Part shown: positions 9,307 through 18,238 of the stretch, one piece after another
Layout of the letters: every line of letters starts with the position of its first letter
Numbering within the stretch: the stretch's first letter is position 1
Source: Halostagnicola larsenii XH-48
Lineage (GTDB): Archaea; Halobacteriota; Halobacteria; Halobacteriales; Natrialbaceae
Direction: 5' to 3'
NCBI RefSeq assembly: GCF_000517625.1
Contig: NZ_CP007056.1
Coordinates: forward strand, 186,001-250,000
DNA: 64,000 bases
Program-made: the position numbers and the translations under genes
Notes under the pieces: generated by a model
The model's database searches: none
The model's input: only the letters and a program-made list of their open reading frames with translations
What the model was told of the DNA's origin: nothing

Positions 9307-10383
9307 CTATTCGCCCGGTGTTCCGCGGGGTGACTGTGTCGATTCGATTCCAACGGTTCCGATAACGCCGCGGAGATAACCGACCGTAAACCCGCGGGCT
9401 CGATGGCGCCAGTCGTCGTCGCCACACATTTTCGGCACGTGGTCGGGGATCACCGCTCCATCGAAGCCGATCTCCTGCAGCGTCCGAACGGCCTCGACGG
9501 TGTCGAAATTCCCGCGATCGACGAACGTCTCGTGGAATTTCGGGACCGTTCCGACGACATTGCGGAAGTGAATAAACACGATTTGATCGCGTTCACCAAA
9601 CCGGCGGAGCACGTCGGTCACGTCTTCACCCATTTGCGAGAAACAGCCCAAACAGAGCTTTAGGCCGTGATTATCGCTCGGAACGAGGTCCATCGCCTTC
9701 TCGAAGTTTTCGACGTTCCGGAAGAGTCGCGGGATGCCACCGAGGGACTCGAGCACGGGCGGGTCGACTGGATGAAGCGCGAGGTCGACGCCGGCTTCCT
9801 CCGCGACCGGGAGCACGGTCTCGAGGAAGTGCTGGTAGTGCTCCCAGAACTCCGCTTCGGTGTAGGCGCGCTCGAGGCCGGGCGCGAGTTCGTCCGGTTC
9901 CTCGAGTTCGTCGTAATCGAACGCCGTGGCCTCGGCCCCGCCCCGCGTCTCGACCGGGGAGGTCCGCATCGGGACGACGCTCCGCGGGTTCCACTGATAG
10001 CCGAGGACCGGGATGCCGGCTTCGCCAAGATTGCGGATTAACGTCGTAATCTGCTCTAAGGCCTCGTCTGCGTCGTCGCGGCCGAACATAATGTCGCCGT
10101 ACATCGAATACGGGAGCGACTGGATGCCGGTAAACGTGAGCCCTGCGTCTTCGATTCGGCTTTTCGCGGCGCGGAGTTCGCGAACGGACGGGATCTGGTC
10201 CGGACCGACGGCGATCGTCTCGGCTCCGTCCTGATCGTTGAAGTCGTCGGGTTCCTCCTCTGTGTCAGCGTGATCGACGAAAATGTCGGTCGCCCCGAGC
10301 TGGCGGATGTATCGTAATCGATTCCTCGAGAGGGACCTGGTTCGGACGCCGACGCGGACGGCAGCGTTGCTCGTACTGGCCAT
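9307..10383 (-). CDS. mannonate dehydratase-like (UxuA family) TIM-barrel enzyme
   Basis: The 358-residue protein matches the UxuA pattern: VLGYQWNPRSVVPMRTSP, then LALHPVDPP, KLCLGCFSQMG, VFIHFRNV, PKFHETFVDRGNFD and IPDHVPKM, with GFTVGYLRGVIG at the C-terminus. His and Cys of these blocks ligate the metal in the family. The ATG at 10383 (MASTSN) is chosen because the longer frame would overlap the upstream gene. It lies 47 bases after the galactonate dehydratase gene, probably in one operon. UxuA dehydrates D-mannonate to 2-keto-3-deoxygluconate. The sequence is divergent from enterobacterial UxuA, so another aldonate is possible. Confidence 0.72.
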   Translation of the reverse strand: MASTSNAAVRVGVRTRSLSRNRLRYIRQLGATDIFVDHADTEEEPDDFNDQDGAETIAVGPDQIPSVRELRAAKSRIEDAGLTFTGIQSLPYSMYGDIMFGRDDADEALEQITTLIRNLGEAGIPVLGYQWNPRSVVPMRTSPVETRGGAEATAFDYDELEEPDELAPGLERAYTEAEFWEHYQHFLETVLPVAEEAGVDLALHPVDPPVLESLGGIPRLFRNVENFEKAMDLVPSDNHGLKLCLGCFSQMGEDVTDVLRRFGERDQIVFIHFRNVVGTVPKFHETFVDRGNFDTVEAVRTLQEIGFDGAVIPDHVPKMCGDDDWRHRARGFTVGYLRGVIGTVGIESTQSPRGTPGE

Positions 10384-10430
10384 ACTTCCTGACTCTTCCG
10401 GATCGCCTAAATGATTGCGGGGATTTGCCG

Positions 10431-11585
10431 TTACCACTCGGCGACGCTCCCGTCCTCGTGTCGCCAGACGGGATTGTGCCAGTCGTGGTCGACGCCCGTC
10501 TGGGCTCGGACGTGTTCCTCGTCGATCTCGATACCGAGGCCTGGATCGTTCGGAATCTGCACGTAGCCGTCTTCGTATTCGAAGACGGACGGATCGGCCA
10601 GATAGTCGAGCACGTCGCTGGTCTCGTTGTAGTGGATGTTCAGGCTCTGCTCCTGGATGAACGCGTTGTGCGAGCAGGCATCCACCTGCAGACAGGACGC
10701 GAGCGCGATCGGTCCAAGCGGACAGTGTGGGGCCATCGCCACGTCGTAGGCTTCGGCCATCGCGGCGATCTTCTTGACCTCCGTAATCCCGCCGGCGTGG
10801 CTGAGATCCGGCTGGATCACGTCGACGGACCCGTTCTCGAAGATTTCCTTGAAATCCCAGCGGGAAAACATCCGTTCACCGGTCGCGATCGGACTACTCG
10901 TGTGGGCGGCGATTTCGGGGAGCGCGTCGTTGTGTTCTGGGAGCACCGGCTCCTCGACGAACATCGGTTCGTGCGGTTCCAGCCGTTTGACGAGGCGCTT
11001 TGCCATCGGCTTCGAAACGCGACCGTGGAAGTCGACGCCGATGTCGACCTCGTCGCCGACGGCGTCGCGAACTTCGCGAAGCCGAGTGACGGCGGCTTCG
11101 ACCGTCGCTGGATCGTCCACCCGTTCGATTTCTTCCGTCGCGTTCATTTTGAGCGCCGTGAATCCCGCTTCGACCTGCTCTCGAGCCTGTTCGGCGACGT
11201 CGGAGGGTCGATCCCCGCCGATCCACTGATAGACGCGGATCCGATCTCTGGCCGCACCGCCGAGTAACTCGTGGACGGGGACGCCAAGACGCTTGCCCTT
11301 GATGTCCCACAGCGCCTGATCAATACCCGCAATCGCGCTCATCAGAACCGGGCCGCCTCGATAGAACCCTCCGCGGTACATCGTCTGCCAGTGATCTTCG
11401 ATTCGACTCGGGTCAGCCCCGAGCAGGTAATTGTCGAGGAGTTCCTCGACTGCGGTTCTGACGGTCTTTGCGCGACCTTCCACGACGGGTTCGCCCCACC
11501 CGACGGTCCCGTCGGATGTCTCGAGGCGCAAGAACAACCACCGCGGCGGCACTTCGAACAGTTCGTAATCAATAATTTCGGTCAT
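10431..11585 (-). CDS. dgoD: D-galactonate dehydratase (enolase superfamily)
   Basis: The 384-residue protein follows the DgoD pattern closely. It has KMNATEEI, DIGVDFHGRVSKPMAKRL (Asp and His of the active site), MFVEEPV, IATGERMFSRWDFKEI, IQPDLSHAGGI and MAPHCPLGPIALASC with the catalytic His, then IQEQSLNIHYN. The reaction is D-galactonate to 2-keto-3-deoxygalactonate, part of the De Ley-Doudoroff route that haloarchaea use for galactose. It is transcribed with the UxuA-like gene, just after the beta-galactosidase gene, which would supply galactose. A galactose dehydrogenase, kinase and aldolase are not evident beside it. Confidence 0.88.
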   Translation of the reverse strand: MTEIIDYELFEVPPRWLFLRLETSDGTVGWGEPVVEGRAKTVRTAVEELLDNYLLGADPSRIEDHWQTMYRGGFYRGGPVLMSAIAGIDQALWDIKGKRLGVPVHELLGGAARDRIRVYQWIGGDRPSDVAEQAREQVEAGFTALKMNATEEIERVDDPATVEAAVTRLREVRDAVGDEVDIGVDFHGRVSKPMAKRLVKRLEPHEPMFVEEPVLPEHNDALPEIAAHTSSPIATGERMFSRWDFKEIFENGSVDVIQPDLSHAGGITEVKKIAAMAEAYDVAMAPHCPLGPIALASCLQVDACSHNAFIQEQSLNIHYNETSDVLDYLADPSVFEYEDGYVQIPNDPGLGIEIDEEHVRAQTGVDHDWHNPVWRHEDGSVAEW

Positions 11586-11685
11586 TTATTCCCGCTGGGT
11601 CGTTTTCCCGCCGGCTCGGTTAATCGTTTCGGGAGGGTGTCTCGAGCCGTGACAACCTCGGGTGTTTCGATGCTGGCCGTCCGTG

Positions 11686-13695
11686 TCACTCGAGAATCCG
11701 CACAGAGAGTCCGTCGACGACGTCACCATCCGCAATCGAGAGATCGAACGGATCGATCGTCTCATCGCCGAGTCGCCACGAGGCTTCCCCCGTGAGATCC
11801 ACGGTGATCGGGTCGCTTCCGAAGTTCATCACCCAGGTGTATCCCCCACGGTGGGCGACGCGGACGCCTCCGGGTAAGACCGCCGAACGCCGCACGCCGG
11901 CGCGCTCGAGAACCGACCCGACGAGATCGACCGCGAGATCTGGTTCGGGCCAGACGCCACAGTAGACGACGCTTCCCTCACCAATCCGATTTCGGACGGC
12001 CGCCGTCCGTCCGTCTTCGACTGCGTCCCCGTCGTACTCGAGTATCGGCTGTGCGCCGTCGGCCTCGAGCCATTCGGCCCACGTTCGGAACGCGTACCAC
12101 GTCTGCGTGTCGTCGGTGCGAGAAACGGTCGCCTCGAGTTGGGGCGGTACCGACTCGTGCTGGTCGACGGTCGCGCCGACGAGGTCGGTGAGCGGGCCGG
12201 GTTGAACGCTCGAGGCGAGTTTTCCGTACTCGTCTTTGTGTCCCGTGCGCGGGCCGAGCAGTAGTTCGCCGCCGGATTCGACGAAGGCGGTCAGCCGGTC
12301 TGCCAGTTGCGCAGTTGCGAGGTGCACGGTTGGGGCGACGACCGCGTCGTAGGACTCGAGGGAGGTGTCCGGATGAACGATATCGACCTGGACGCCGTGG
12401 GATCGAATCCCGCCGTAGAACGCCTGTAAGAGCTGCCAATAGTCGAAATCGGGGGCGTGTGGTTGTTCGCCAAGTGCCCACGCGTTTTCGTAGTCGTGGA
12501 GGAGTGCAACTGGTGCATCGACATCGTCGACGTCGAACAGTTCCTCCGCGGCCTGGGTGGCGTCGTGATAGCCCCGATCCGCCGATCCGTCCTGCTTGCG
12601 GAGACCGGCGTGGTACTGTTCCTGTCCCTCGAGACAGCGCCGCCACCGGAAGTAGACCACGGCGTCGGCACCGTGGGCGGTCGCGTGGTGGGCCCAGAGT
12701 CGCATCGCGCCCGGCGCGGGCTGTGTGGAGTGGGGCGGCCAGTTGACGTCTCCGGGCTGTTGTTCCATCACCCAGAACGGTCGGTCCAGGACGCTCCGGT
12801 AGAGGTCGTGGTTGAACGAGAGCAAGTCGGGATTGCCGGCGCGAAGTTCGTCCGTGGACGCCTCGTCGACGGCCTGCTGGACGTGTCCGGTCGGGTACGA
12901 GTCCCACGAGATCAGATCGAGGTCCTCGCCCACGTCGTAGGCGTCCACCGACTCGAAGAGGTTCATGAAATTGTGCGTGACGAACCAGTCGTCGTTGGCC
13001 CCTCGAAGGATATCGGCCTGCAATCGGTTGTACTCGACGACGCTATCGCTCGAGAATCTGGCGAAGTCGAGCGCCAGCGACGGATGGTCCTGCGCCGGCG
13101 TGGGTCGCGGGATGTCGACCTGCTCGAAGTCATCGTATTGCTGGCTCCAGAAAGTCGTCCCCCACGCGTCGTTGAGGTCCGCAACCGAGTCGTACTCCTG
13201 GCGAACCCACGAGCGGAACGCGCTGGCACAGTCGTCACAGTAGCACCGAGTCGTGCCGTGACAGCCGTACTCGTTGTCGGTCTGCCAGCCGACGACGCGC
13301 GGGTCATCCGCGTATCGTTCGGCCAGTACCCGGACGACGCGTTCGGATTCCTCGCGGTAGGCTTCGGAGTTGAAACAGTAGTGTCGTCGGCTGCCGACCG
13401 ATCTGACCGTCCCGTCCCGGTCCCGCTGGAGGATTTCGGGTCGCTCAGCGACCAGCCACCGCGGCGGTGCTGCAGTCGGCGTACACAGGACGACTTCCAT
13501 CCCGTACTCGCCGATCAGTCCGATGATCTCGTCGAGCCATTCGAAGTCGAACTCTCCGCGTTCTGGCTCGAGCACCCGCCAGGAAAATTCGGCCATGCGA
13601 ACGTACTCGATGCCCGCGTCGGCCATTTGCTGTACGTCCGTTTCCCACTGTTCGCGCGGCCAGTGCTCCGGAAAGTAGCATACTCCTATCGACAT
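11686..13695 (-). CDS. beta-galactosidase (GH42)
   Basis: The 669-residue protein has a GH42 TIM barrel (about 1-390). WQTDNEYGCH carries the catalytic acid Glu142, and FWVMEQQPGDVNWP carries the nucleophile Glu311. A Cys cluster (107, 145, 151, 153, 156) matches the zinc site of the family. A trimerisation-like alpha/beta domain (about 400-600) and a C-terminal beta domain follow. Length matches the known haloarchaeal BgaH type. The ATG at 13695 (MSIGVCYFPEHW) is chosen because GH42 proteins start this way and a TTTAC box lies about 27 bases upstream. There is no signal peptide, so it cleaves galactosides inside the cell, feeding the galactonate dehydratase encoded next. Confidence 0.92.
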   Translation of the reverse strand: MSIGVCYFPEHWPREQWETDVQQMADAGIEYVRMAEFSWRVLEPERGEFDFEWLDEIIGLIGEYGMEVVLCTPTAAPPRWLVAERPEILQRDRDGTVRSVGSRRHYCFNSEAYREESERVVRVLAERYADDPRVVGWQTDNEYGCHGTTRCYCDDCASAFRSWVRQEYDSVADLNDAWGTTFWSQQYDDFEQVDIPRPTPAQDHPSLALDFARFSSDSVVEYNRLQADILRGANDDWFVTHNFMNLFESVDAYDVGEDLDLISWDSYPTGHVQQAVDEASTDELRAGNPDLLSFNHDLYRSVLDRPFWVMEQQPGDVNWPPHSTQPAPGAMRLWAHHATAHGADAVVYFRWRRCLEGQEQYHAGLRKQDGSADRGYHDATQAAEELFDVDDVDAPVALLHDYENAWALGEQPHAPDFDYWQLLQAFYGGIRSHGVQVDIVHPDTSLESYDAVVAPTVHLATAQLADRLTAFVESGGELLLGPRTGHKDEYGKLASSVQPGPLTDLVGATVDQHESVPPQLEATVSRTDDTQTWYAFRTWAEWLEADGAQPILEYDGDAVEDGRTAAVRNRIGEGSVVYCGVWPEPDLAVDLVGSVLERAGVRRSAVLPGGVRVAHRGGYTWVMNFGSDPITVDLTGEASWRLGDETIDPFDLSIADGDVVDGLSVRILE

Positions 13696-13830
13696 AGCAG
13701 AGGGTTCGTACCGGCCCTTGTAAACATTGTCATGCAGACTGCACGCAGCCACTTACGAGCCGAATTGACGACCCGGTCTCGAGGAAAAATCAGTAACCTT
13801 TGTGATGGATGAGCGTGAAAGACGGGTACG

Positions 13831-14055
13831 ATGTCAGAAGCGACGTTCGTCGACGTGCTCTGTCGGTCCCGTCACAAGTTCCGGCTGCTGTTTATGGTGT
13901 CGGTGCTCTCGTTGGTGATCCTCGGTGTGGCACTACCGGCCATCGAACGGGGGACCGGAACGTACGTCATCACCGTCGTTCAGATCGTGACGTTCCTGGT
14001 GATCGGTTCGTTTTCGCTTGGGATGATGATACTCTGTTCCCGCCGGGCCGACTAA
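13831..14055 (+). CDS. small two-helix membrane protein
   Basis: The 74-residue protein has two hydrophobic helices (about 19-38 and 45-67), a short N-terminal region with basic residues (CRSRHKFR) and a CSRRAD end. No family is recognised. It is divergent from the beta-galactosidase gene and 258 bases before the importer binding-protein gene. A second small two-helix protein follows the importer at 20406. Confidence 0.55.
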   Translation: MSEATFVDVLCRSRHKFRLLFMVSVLSLVILGVALPAIERGTGTYVITVVQIVTFLVIGSFSLGMMILCSRRAD

Positions 14056-14273
14056 TCTCGACACCACCGAACGGACCCAAACGGGGGCCCTTAAGGGTGT
14101 CTGTCACTTTCCCAAAGCGCTCGTCGGGACTTCGTTGACTGTGCCTCGCTCGCGGTGCTGTGGCTCCCACGGCGACTCGTAGCGTGGGCGCTCGCCTCGA
14201 GAGAATTCCCGTTTCTCAGTAGACGAGTACATCACCCTTCCCAGTGTCATCATCTATAATCAGTTACCGTAAT

Positions 14274-14284
14274 TCATATATAGG
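14274..14284 (+). promoter_or_regulatory. box A of the Dpp-type importer operon
   Basis: CATATATAG with TATATA at 14277-14282 lies 32-37 bases upstream of the ATG at 14314. It is the strongest TATA-like element in the 258-base gap and should drive the five-gene operon. Confidence 0.55.
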
Positions 14285-14313
14285 TGGATTGTAACGTATA
14301 GTCCGTGGGAACA

Positions 14314-16089
14314 ATGAGCAATGACAACAGTCGTTTTACCAGACGTACGTTTCTCGGCGCTAGCGGTGGCGCTCTGACGGCAGCACTCGCAGGATGTGCA
14401 GGTGGGGGAAGTAGTGATTCGACGTTCGTGACCGCATTCGAAGGTGGACGACCGCCGAATGAGGTTCACTTCAACCCCTGGAACCCGGCGAACTACGCCC
14501 AGACGTACAGTATCTACTGGCTCCAGCGAACAGTCTCCGCACACGGTGACGGAACCGTTACCACGGATTTCTTCGAGGAGATGAGCGTTGATGGACGGGA
14601 AGTCACAATCGAGTTTCCGACCAACTGGACGTACTGGAACGGCAACGACATCACCGCCGAGGACTATCTCGTTGCCGCGGAACTCGATCGCTACCAGGAC
14701 CCCGAAGGATCGCCGATCGAGAGCAACGAACTCGTCGATGACTACACCATCCGGCGAACCTACAAAGAGCCGATCTCGCCGACGGTCGCACGATTGAACG
14801 CCGGCTACGGGATGGAAGCACCCAAATCGGTCTTCCGGGAATACCTCGATCGGTACGAGGAAGCCTCGAGCGAGAGCGAACGCCAGGACGTCACCGACGA
14901 ACTCCTCCAGATGACGATTTCGACCGAGGAGTTCGTCGAGCAAGGCCTCGGCAGTACGCTGTTCAAGATCGAGGACTTCAACTCCTCGGAGACGCTCGCG
15001 GTGAAACAGGACGACCATCCGTGGGCGGACCGAACGGACATCGAGGAGATCCGCGTCCTCCCGAACGTCGAATCTGGCACGAGCGTTCGGGAACTCGAGC
15101 GAAACAACGAACTCGACATGACCCAGTACATCACCGACGATATGGCGTCTGGGTACCCGGACAACCTCGAGAACATCTACGAACTGAGTCACTACAACTG
15201 CCAGAAATTCATGTTGAACTGGGAGAACGAGCACCTCGCGAACAGATCGGTTCGACGAGCGATCATCTCGGCGATAGACATCCCGTCTATCGTGGAGGGG
15301 GCGACGCAAACAGGCATGCTCGCATCGCCAACGAAGGTCCAGACCGGGATCCGAGAGACGATCGAAGACAGATACCTGGGGGACGGGTTCACCGACCAAC
15401 TCATTCAATATCCCATCGAAGCCGACGAGGAAACGGCGACTGAATACATGGAGGAAGCCGATTATTCGATGGAAGACGACACGTGGGTTAGCCCAGACGG
15501 CGAACCCGTCGAGTTCAATATCATCACGCAATCGTCGAACGCACAGGTACAGCAGGCGAACACATTCGGCGATCAGTTAGCCAGATTCGGAATAAACAGG
15601 GAGGTTACGACCGTCGGCCAGGATTACTACTCGCGAGTCCAAAATTGGGAGTTCGACATCGCCTGGATGTGGCACGTTGCATTGCCGTACTGGCACCCGA
15701 CGGCGTACTTTTCGAACAATTTCTACGGCGTCCTCGCAGGTGATCTGGACTCGGACTCAGCTACCGGTCCGACCGGCGTTCCGTTCGAAACCGAAATTCC
15801 GGAAGAGGTCGGTGCCGAGGAAGTCAGTGGCAGCGGCGTCGAGATCAATCCAGCAGAACTGATGAACCAACTGACCGCCGCGTCGTCCGAGGAAGAGACG
15901 ATCGAGCTCACGGAACAACTCGTCCAGTGGGTCAACTACGACCTGCCGTCGATCATCCACATGCAGGAAAACCGTGGATTCGGCGGCGACGTCGAGAACT
16001 TCAGCTTCCCCGACCCGGACGAAACTCGTCTCGATCACCCGAATCCCGGTCCGTGGGCGTTGACCAGTGGACACATTTCGATGAAATAA
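14314..16089 (+). CDS. Dpp/Opp-type ABC importer, substrate-binding lipoprotein
   Basis: The 591-residue protein starts with a Tat lipoprotein signal: FTRRTFLGASGG, then LAGCAGGG with the lipobox Cys at about residue 31. The rest is a family 5 (SBP_bac_5) binding protein, with NPWNPANYAQTY, FPTNWTYWNGNDITAEDY and ANRSVRRAIISAIDIPSI. The ATG at 14314 is preferred over a GTG three codons upstream. It is followed by two permeases and two ATPases. Family 5 proteins bind peptides, nickel or, in many archaea and Thermotoga, oligosaccharides. Its place between GH42 and GH78 genes points to oligosaccharides. Confidence 0.9.
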   Translation: MSNDNSRFTRRTFLGASGGALTAALAGCAGGGSSDSTFVTAFEGGRPPNEVHFNPWNPANYAQTYSIYWLQRTVSAHGDGTVTTDFFEEMSVDGREVTIEFPTNWTYWNGNDITAEDYLVAAELDRYQDPEGSPIESNELVDDYTIRRTYKEPISPTVARLNAGYGMEAPKSVFREYLDRYEEASSESERQDVTDELLQMTISTEEFVEQGLGSTLFKIEDFNSSETLAVKQDDHPWADRTDIEEIRVLPNVESGTSVRELERNNELDMTQYITDDMASGYPDNLENIYELSHYNCQKFMLNWENEHLANRSVRRAIISAIDIPSIVEGATQTGMLASPTKVQTGIRETIEDRYLGDGFTDQLIQYPIEADEETATEYMEEADYSMEDDTWVSPDGEPVEFNIITQSSNAQVQQANTFGDQLARFGINREVTTVGQDYYSRVQNWEFDIAWMWHVALPYWHPTAYFSNNFYGVLAGDLDSDSATGPTGVPFETEIPEEVGAEEVSGSGVEINPAELMNQLTAASSEEETIELTEQLVQWVNYDLPSIIHMQENRGFGGDVENFSFPDPDETRLDHPNPGPWALTSGHISMK

Positions 16090-16150
16090 TCCATCTCGAT
16101 CCAGAAATTAGAGAACTACCTACGCAATACGAGACCATCTGAAATGAGAT

Positions 16151-17170
16151 ATGAATGGTAACTATTTGTTGAAACGCGTCGGACAGGCAGCGCTGACGTT
16201 CGTTGCGACGGTAACGCTGACGTTCGTCCTGTATCGGATGATGCCGGGCGGTCCAGCACAAGCGCTCGAGAACGTCATCCTCCAACAGCAATCGTCAGGA
16301 GGCAATACGATCGACCCCGAACGGATCGAGCTGTTGGTTTCACAGTATACGAACCTCGAGAGCGACGCACCGCTGTACGAACAGTACTACCAGTACATGC
16401 ACAGCGTCTTCATCGAGCAAGACCTCGGGGAGTCGCTCTACTCAAATGATACCGTGACCCACCTGCTGGCCGAACGCATCCCCTGGTCGATGCTCATCAG
16501 CGTCTATGCGATGGTGATCGGCTACACCGTGAGCATCGTCCTCGGCGCGATGATGGCGTTCAAAGAGAAGTCCCGATTCGACTCCATCTCGTCGGTGGTC
16601 CTCATCGGCCTCAACTCGACGCCGTACTACGTCGTCGGGGTTTTGCTCATTTTCTTCTTTAGCATCCGGTACGAGTTCTTCCCGAGAGGCGGCCGTGTCG
16701 GGCTGGGTATCGACCCGGGCTTCAATCTCGCGTTCATGCAGAGTATCGCCTATCACGCCATGCTCCCCGTGTTCTCGATGAGCGTCCTCGGACTCGGCAC
16801 CGCACTGACCATGCGAGGGAACTCCGTTCGTGTGCTGGGCGAGGATTACCTGCGCGTCGCGAAACTTCGCGGCCTGCGAAACTCTCGCATCGCGACCCAG
16901 TACGTGGGGCGCAACGCAATCTTGCCGATGTACACGCAGTTCATGATCGGTATCGCGGGCGTGCTCAGTAGTTCGGTCATCGTCGAGGAAATCTTCACGT
17001 ACCCCGGCGTCGGACTGCTGGTCTACGATGCCATCCAGGTGCGTAACTACCCCGTTCTCATGGGCTCGCTGATCGTGTTTACTCTCATCACCGTTATCGC
17101 GATTCTGATCGCTGACCTGACCTACGGCTTCGTCGATCCTCGAATTTCGACTGGAGGAGATAATGAGTAG
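16151..17170 (+). CDS. Dpp/Opp-type ABC importer permease (DppB-like)
   Basis: The 339-residue protein has the DppB layout: TM1 near the N-terminus with MMPGGPAQA just after it, a long external loop, then five more helices. The EAA-like loop is in DYLRVAKLRGLRNSRIATQYVGRNAILP, with the family mark VEEIFTYPGVGLLVYDAI near the end. It starts 61 bases after the binding-protein gene and overlaps the next permease by 8 bases, indicating translational coupling. It forms half of the membrane channel with the next protein. Confidence 0.92.
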   Translation: MNGNYLLKRVGQAALTFVATVTLTFVLYRMMPGGPAQALENVILQQQSSGGNTIDPERIELLVSQYTNLESDAPLYEQYYQYMHSVFIEQDLGESLYSNDTVTHLLAERIPWSMLISVYAMVIGYTVSIVLGAMMAFKEKSRFDSISSVVLIGLNSTPYYVVGVLLIFFFSIRYEFFPRGGRVGLGIDPGFNLAFMQSIAYHAMLPVFSMSVLGLGTALTMRGNSVRVLGEDYLRVAKLRGLRNSRIATQYVGRNAILPMYTQFMIGIAGVLSSSVIVEEIFTYPGVGLLVYDAIQVRNYPVLMGSLIVFTLITVIAILIADLTYGFVDPRISTGGDNE

Positions 17171-18161
17171 CAACCGACCTGACGACCAGGAGGGACTCGA
17201 GTCCCTCTTCGAGACAGATATTGATCGAGAACCGGTGTCGCGATCCGAGCGGTTCAAGCGCCAGTTCGACCTGTACGTCCTCGCGCCGTGTCGCGTCGCG
17301 ATGACCGACTGGCGGGCCGTCCTCGGAACCGCGATTCTCACCGTCTTCGTACTGATGGGGACCCTCGGCGTCTGGCTCGTTGATCAACCCTTGAGCGGAG
17401 ACGCACCAAATCTCGTCCCACCGTTTCAGAACACCGAGTACATTCTCGGCACCGATATGAACGGCGAGCCGATCTTGGCTCAACTCATCCACGCGACGCC
17501 GGACATGTTCCGGATGGTGTTCGCCGGCGCCGTCGTGAGCATCGGGTTCGCGGCGATCGTGGGCGTCGTCTCGGGCTTCCTTCGCGGAACGATGGTCGAT
17601 AGGTTACTGATGGGAGTAACGGACATCATCATCACGATTCCCGGCTTGCCGCTGGTGATCGTGCTGATCGCGATCTTTCAGCCGACCGATCCGTACGTTA
17701 TCGGCGTCTTGCTCGGCCTCGACAACTGGCCCGGACTGGCCAGAACCGTCCGATCACAGGTGCTGAGTATCAGGGAGGAATCCTACGTCGAGGCGTCCCA
17801 GATCATGGGCATCTCGACGGGGACGATCCTTCGCCGGGACGTCCTCTCCCAGCTCATGCCCTACATCACCGTCAACTCCGCGTTGGCCTCGCGACGGATC
17901 ATTTTCGAGTCCGTCGGGCTGTACTTCCTGGGGATTCTGCCGTTCACGACGTTCAACTGGGGCGTCATGATGAACCTCGCGTACGAAAACCACGCGCTCA
18001 GTACGCCGGATATGTACCACACGCTCGCGCTCCCCCTGCTGACCATCTTCATGATGTCGTTCGGACTCGTCTTGCTCTCACAGGGGCTCGACAGCGTGTT
18101 CAACGTCCGACTCAGAGCGCGACATGCCTCGACGATCGACGACGACGGAGGGCCAAACTGA
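17163..18161 (+). CDS. Dpp/Opp-type ABC importer permease (DppC-like)
   Basis: The 332-residue protein has a cytoplasmic N-terminus, TM1 at about 58-80 and the DppC mark YILGTDMNGEPILAQLI. The BPD domain carries the coupling loop ESYVEASQIMGISTGTILRRDVLSQ. The helical C-terminal part resembles oligosaccharide and peptide permeases alike. It overlaps the preceding permease by 8 bases, and its stop overlaps a short ORF leading to the ATPase gene. It pairs with the DppB-like protein. Confidence 0.92.
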   Translation: MSSNRPDDQEGLESLFETDIDREPVSRSERFKRQFDLYVLAPCRVAMTDWRAVLGTAILTVFVLMGTLGVWLVDQPLSGDAPNLVPPFQNTEYILGTDMNGEPILAQLIHATPDMFRMVFAGAVVSIGFAAIVGVVSGFLRGTMVDRLLMGVTDIIITIPGLPLVIVLIAIFQPTDPYVIGVLLGLDNWPGLARTVRSQVLSIREESYVEASQIMGISTGTILRRDVLSQLMPYITVNSALASRRIIFESVGLYFLGILPFTTFNWGVMMNLAYENHALSTPDMYHTLALPLLTIFMMSFGLVLLSQGLDSVFNVRLRARHASTIDDDGGPN

Positions 18162-18238
18162 TGAGCCGAGTAACCGACCGAGCCAACAACCACATGCGAG
18201 TAACTGACCATCACCACTCGAGGACGACTCATGAGTAA
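18161..18238 (+). CDS. possible 25-codon coupling ORF inside the importer operon
   Basis: An ATG at 18161 overlaps the permease stop (TGATG), and the frame ends at TAA 18236-18238, overlapping the ATG of the ATPase gene (ATGAGTAA). Inside it, RVTD occurs twice from a short direct repeat (GAGTAACCGACC and GAGTAACTGACC). The product is 25 residues and His-rich (HHH near its end). It may only serve to carry ribosomes from one gene to the next, or it may be chance. Confidence 0.2.
   Translation: MSRVTDRANNHMRVTDHHHSRTTHE

Noticed and set aside
12457-13812. 451-codon plus-strand frame antisense to the beta-galactosidase
   Set aside because: GH42 motifs on the other strand are unambiguous; this frame is a codon-bias shadow.
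14260-15531. 423-codon minus-strand frame antisense to the importer binding protein
   Set aside because: The sense frame has a Tat lipoprotein signal and family 5 features; the antisense frame has none.
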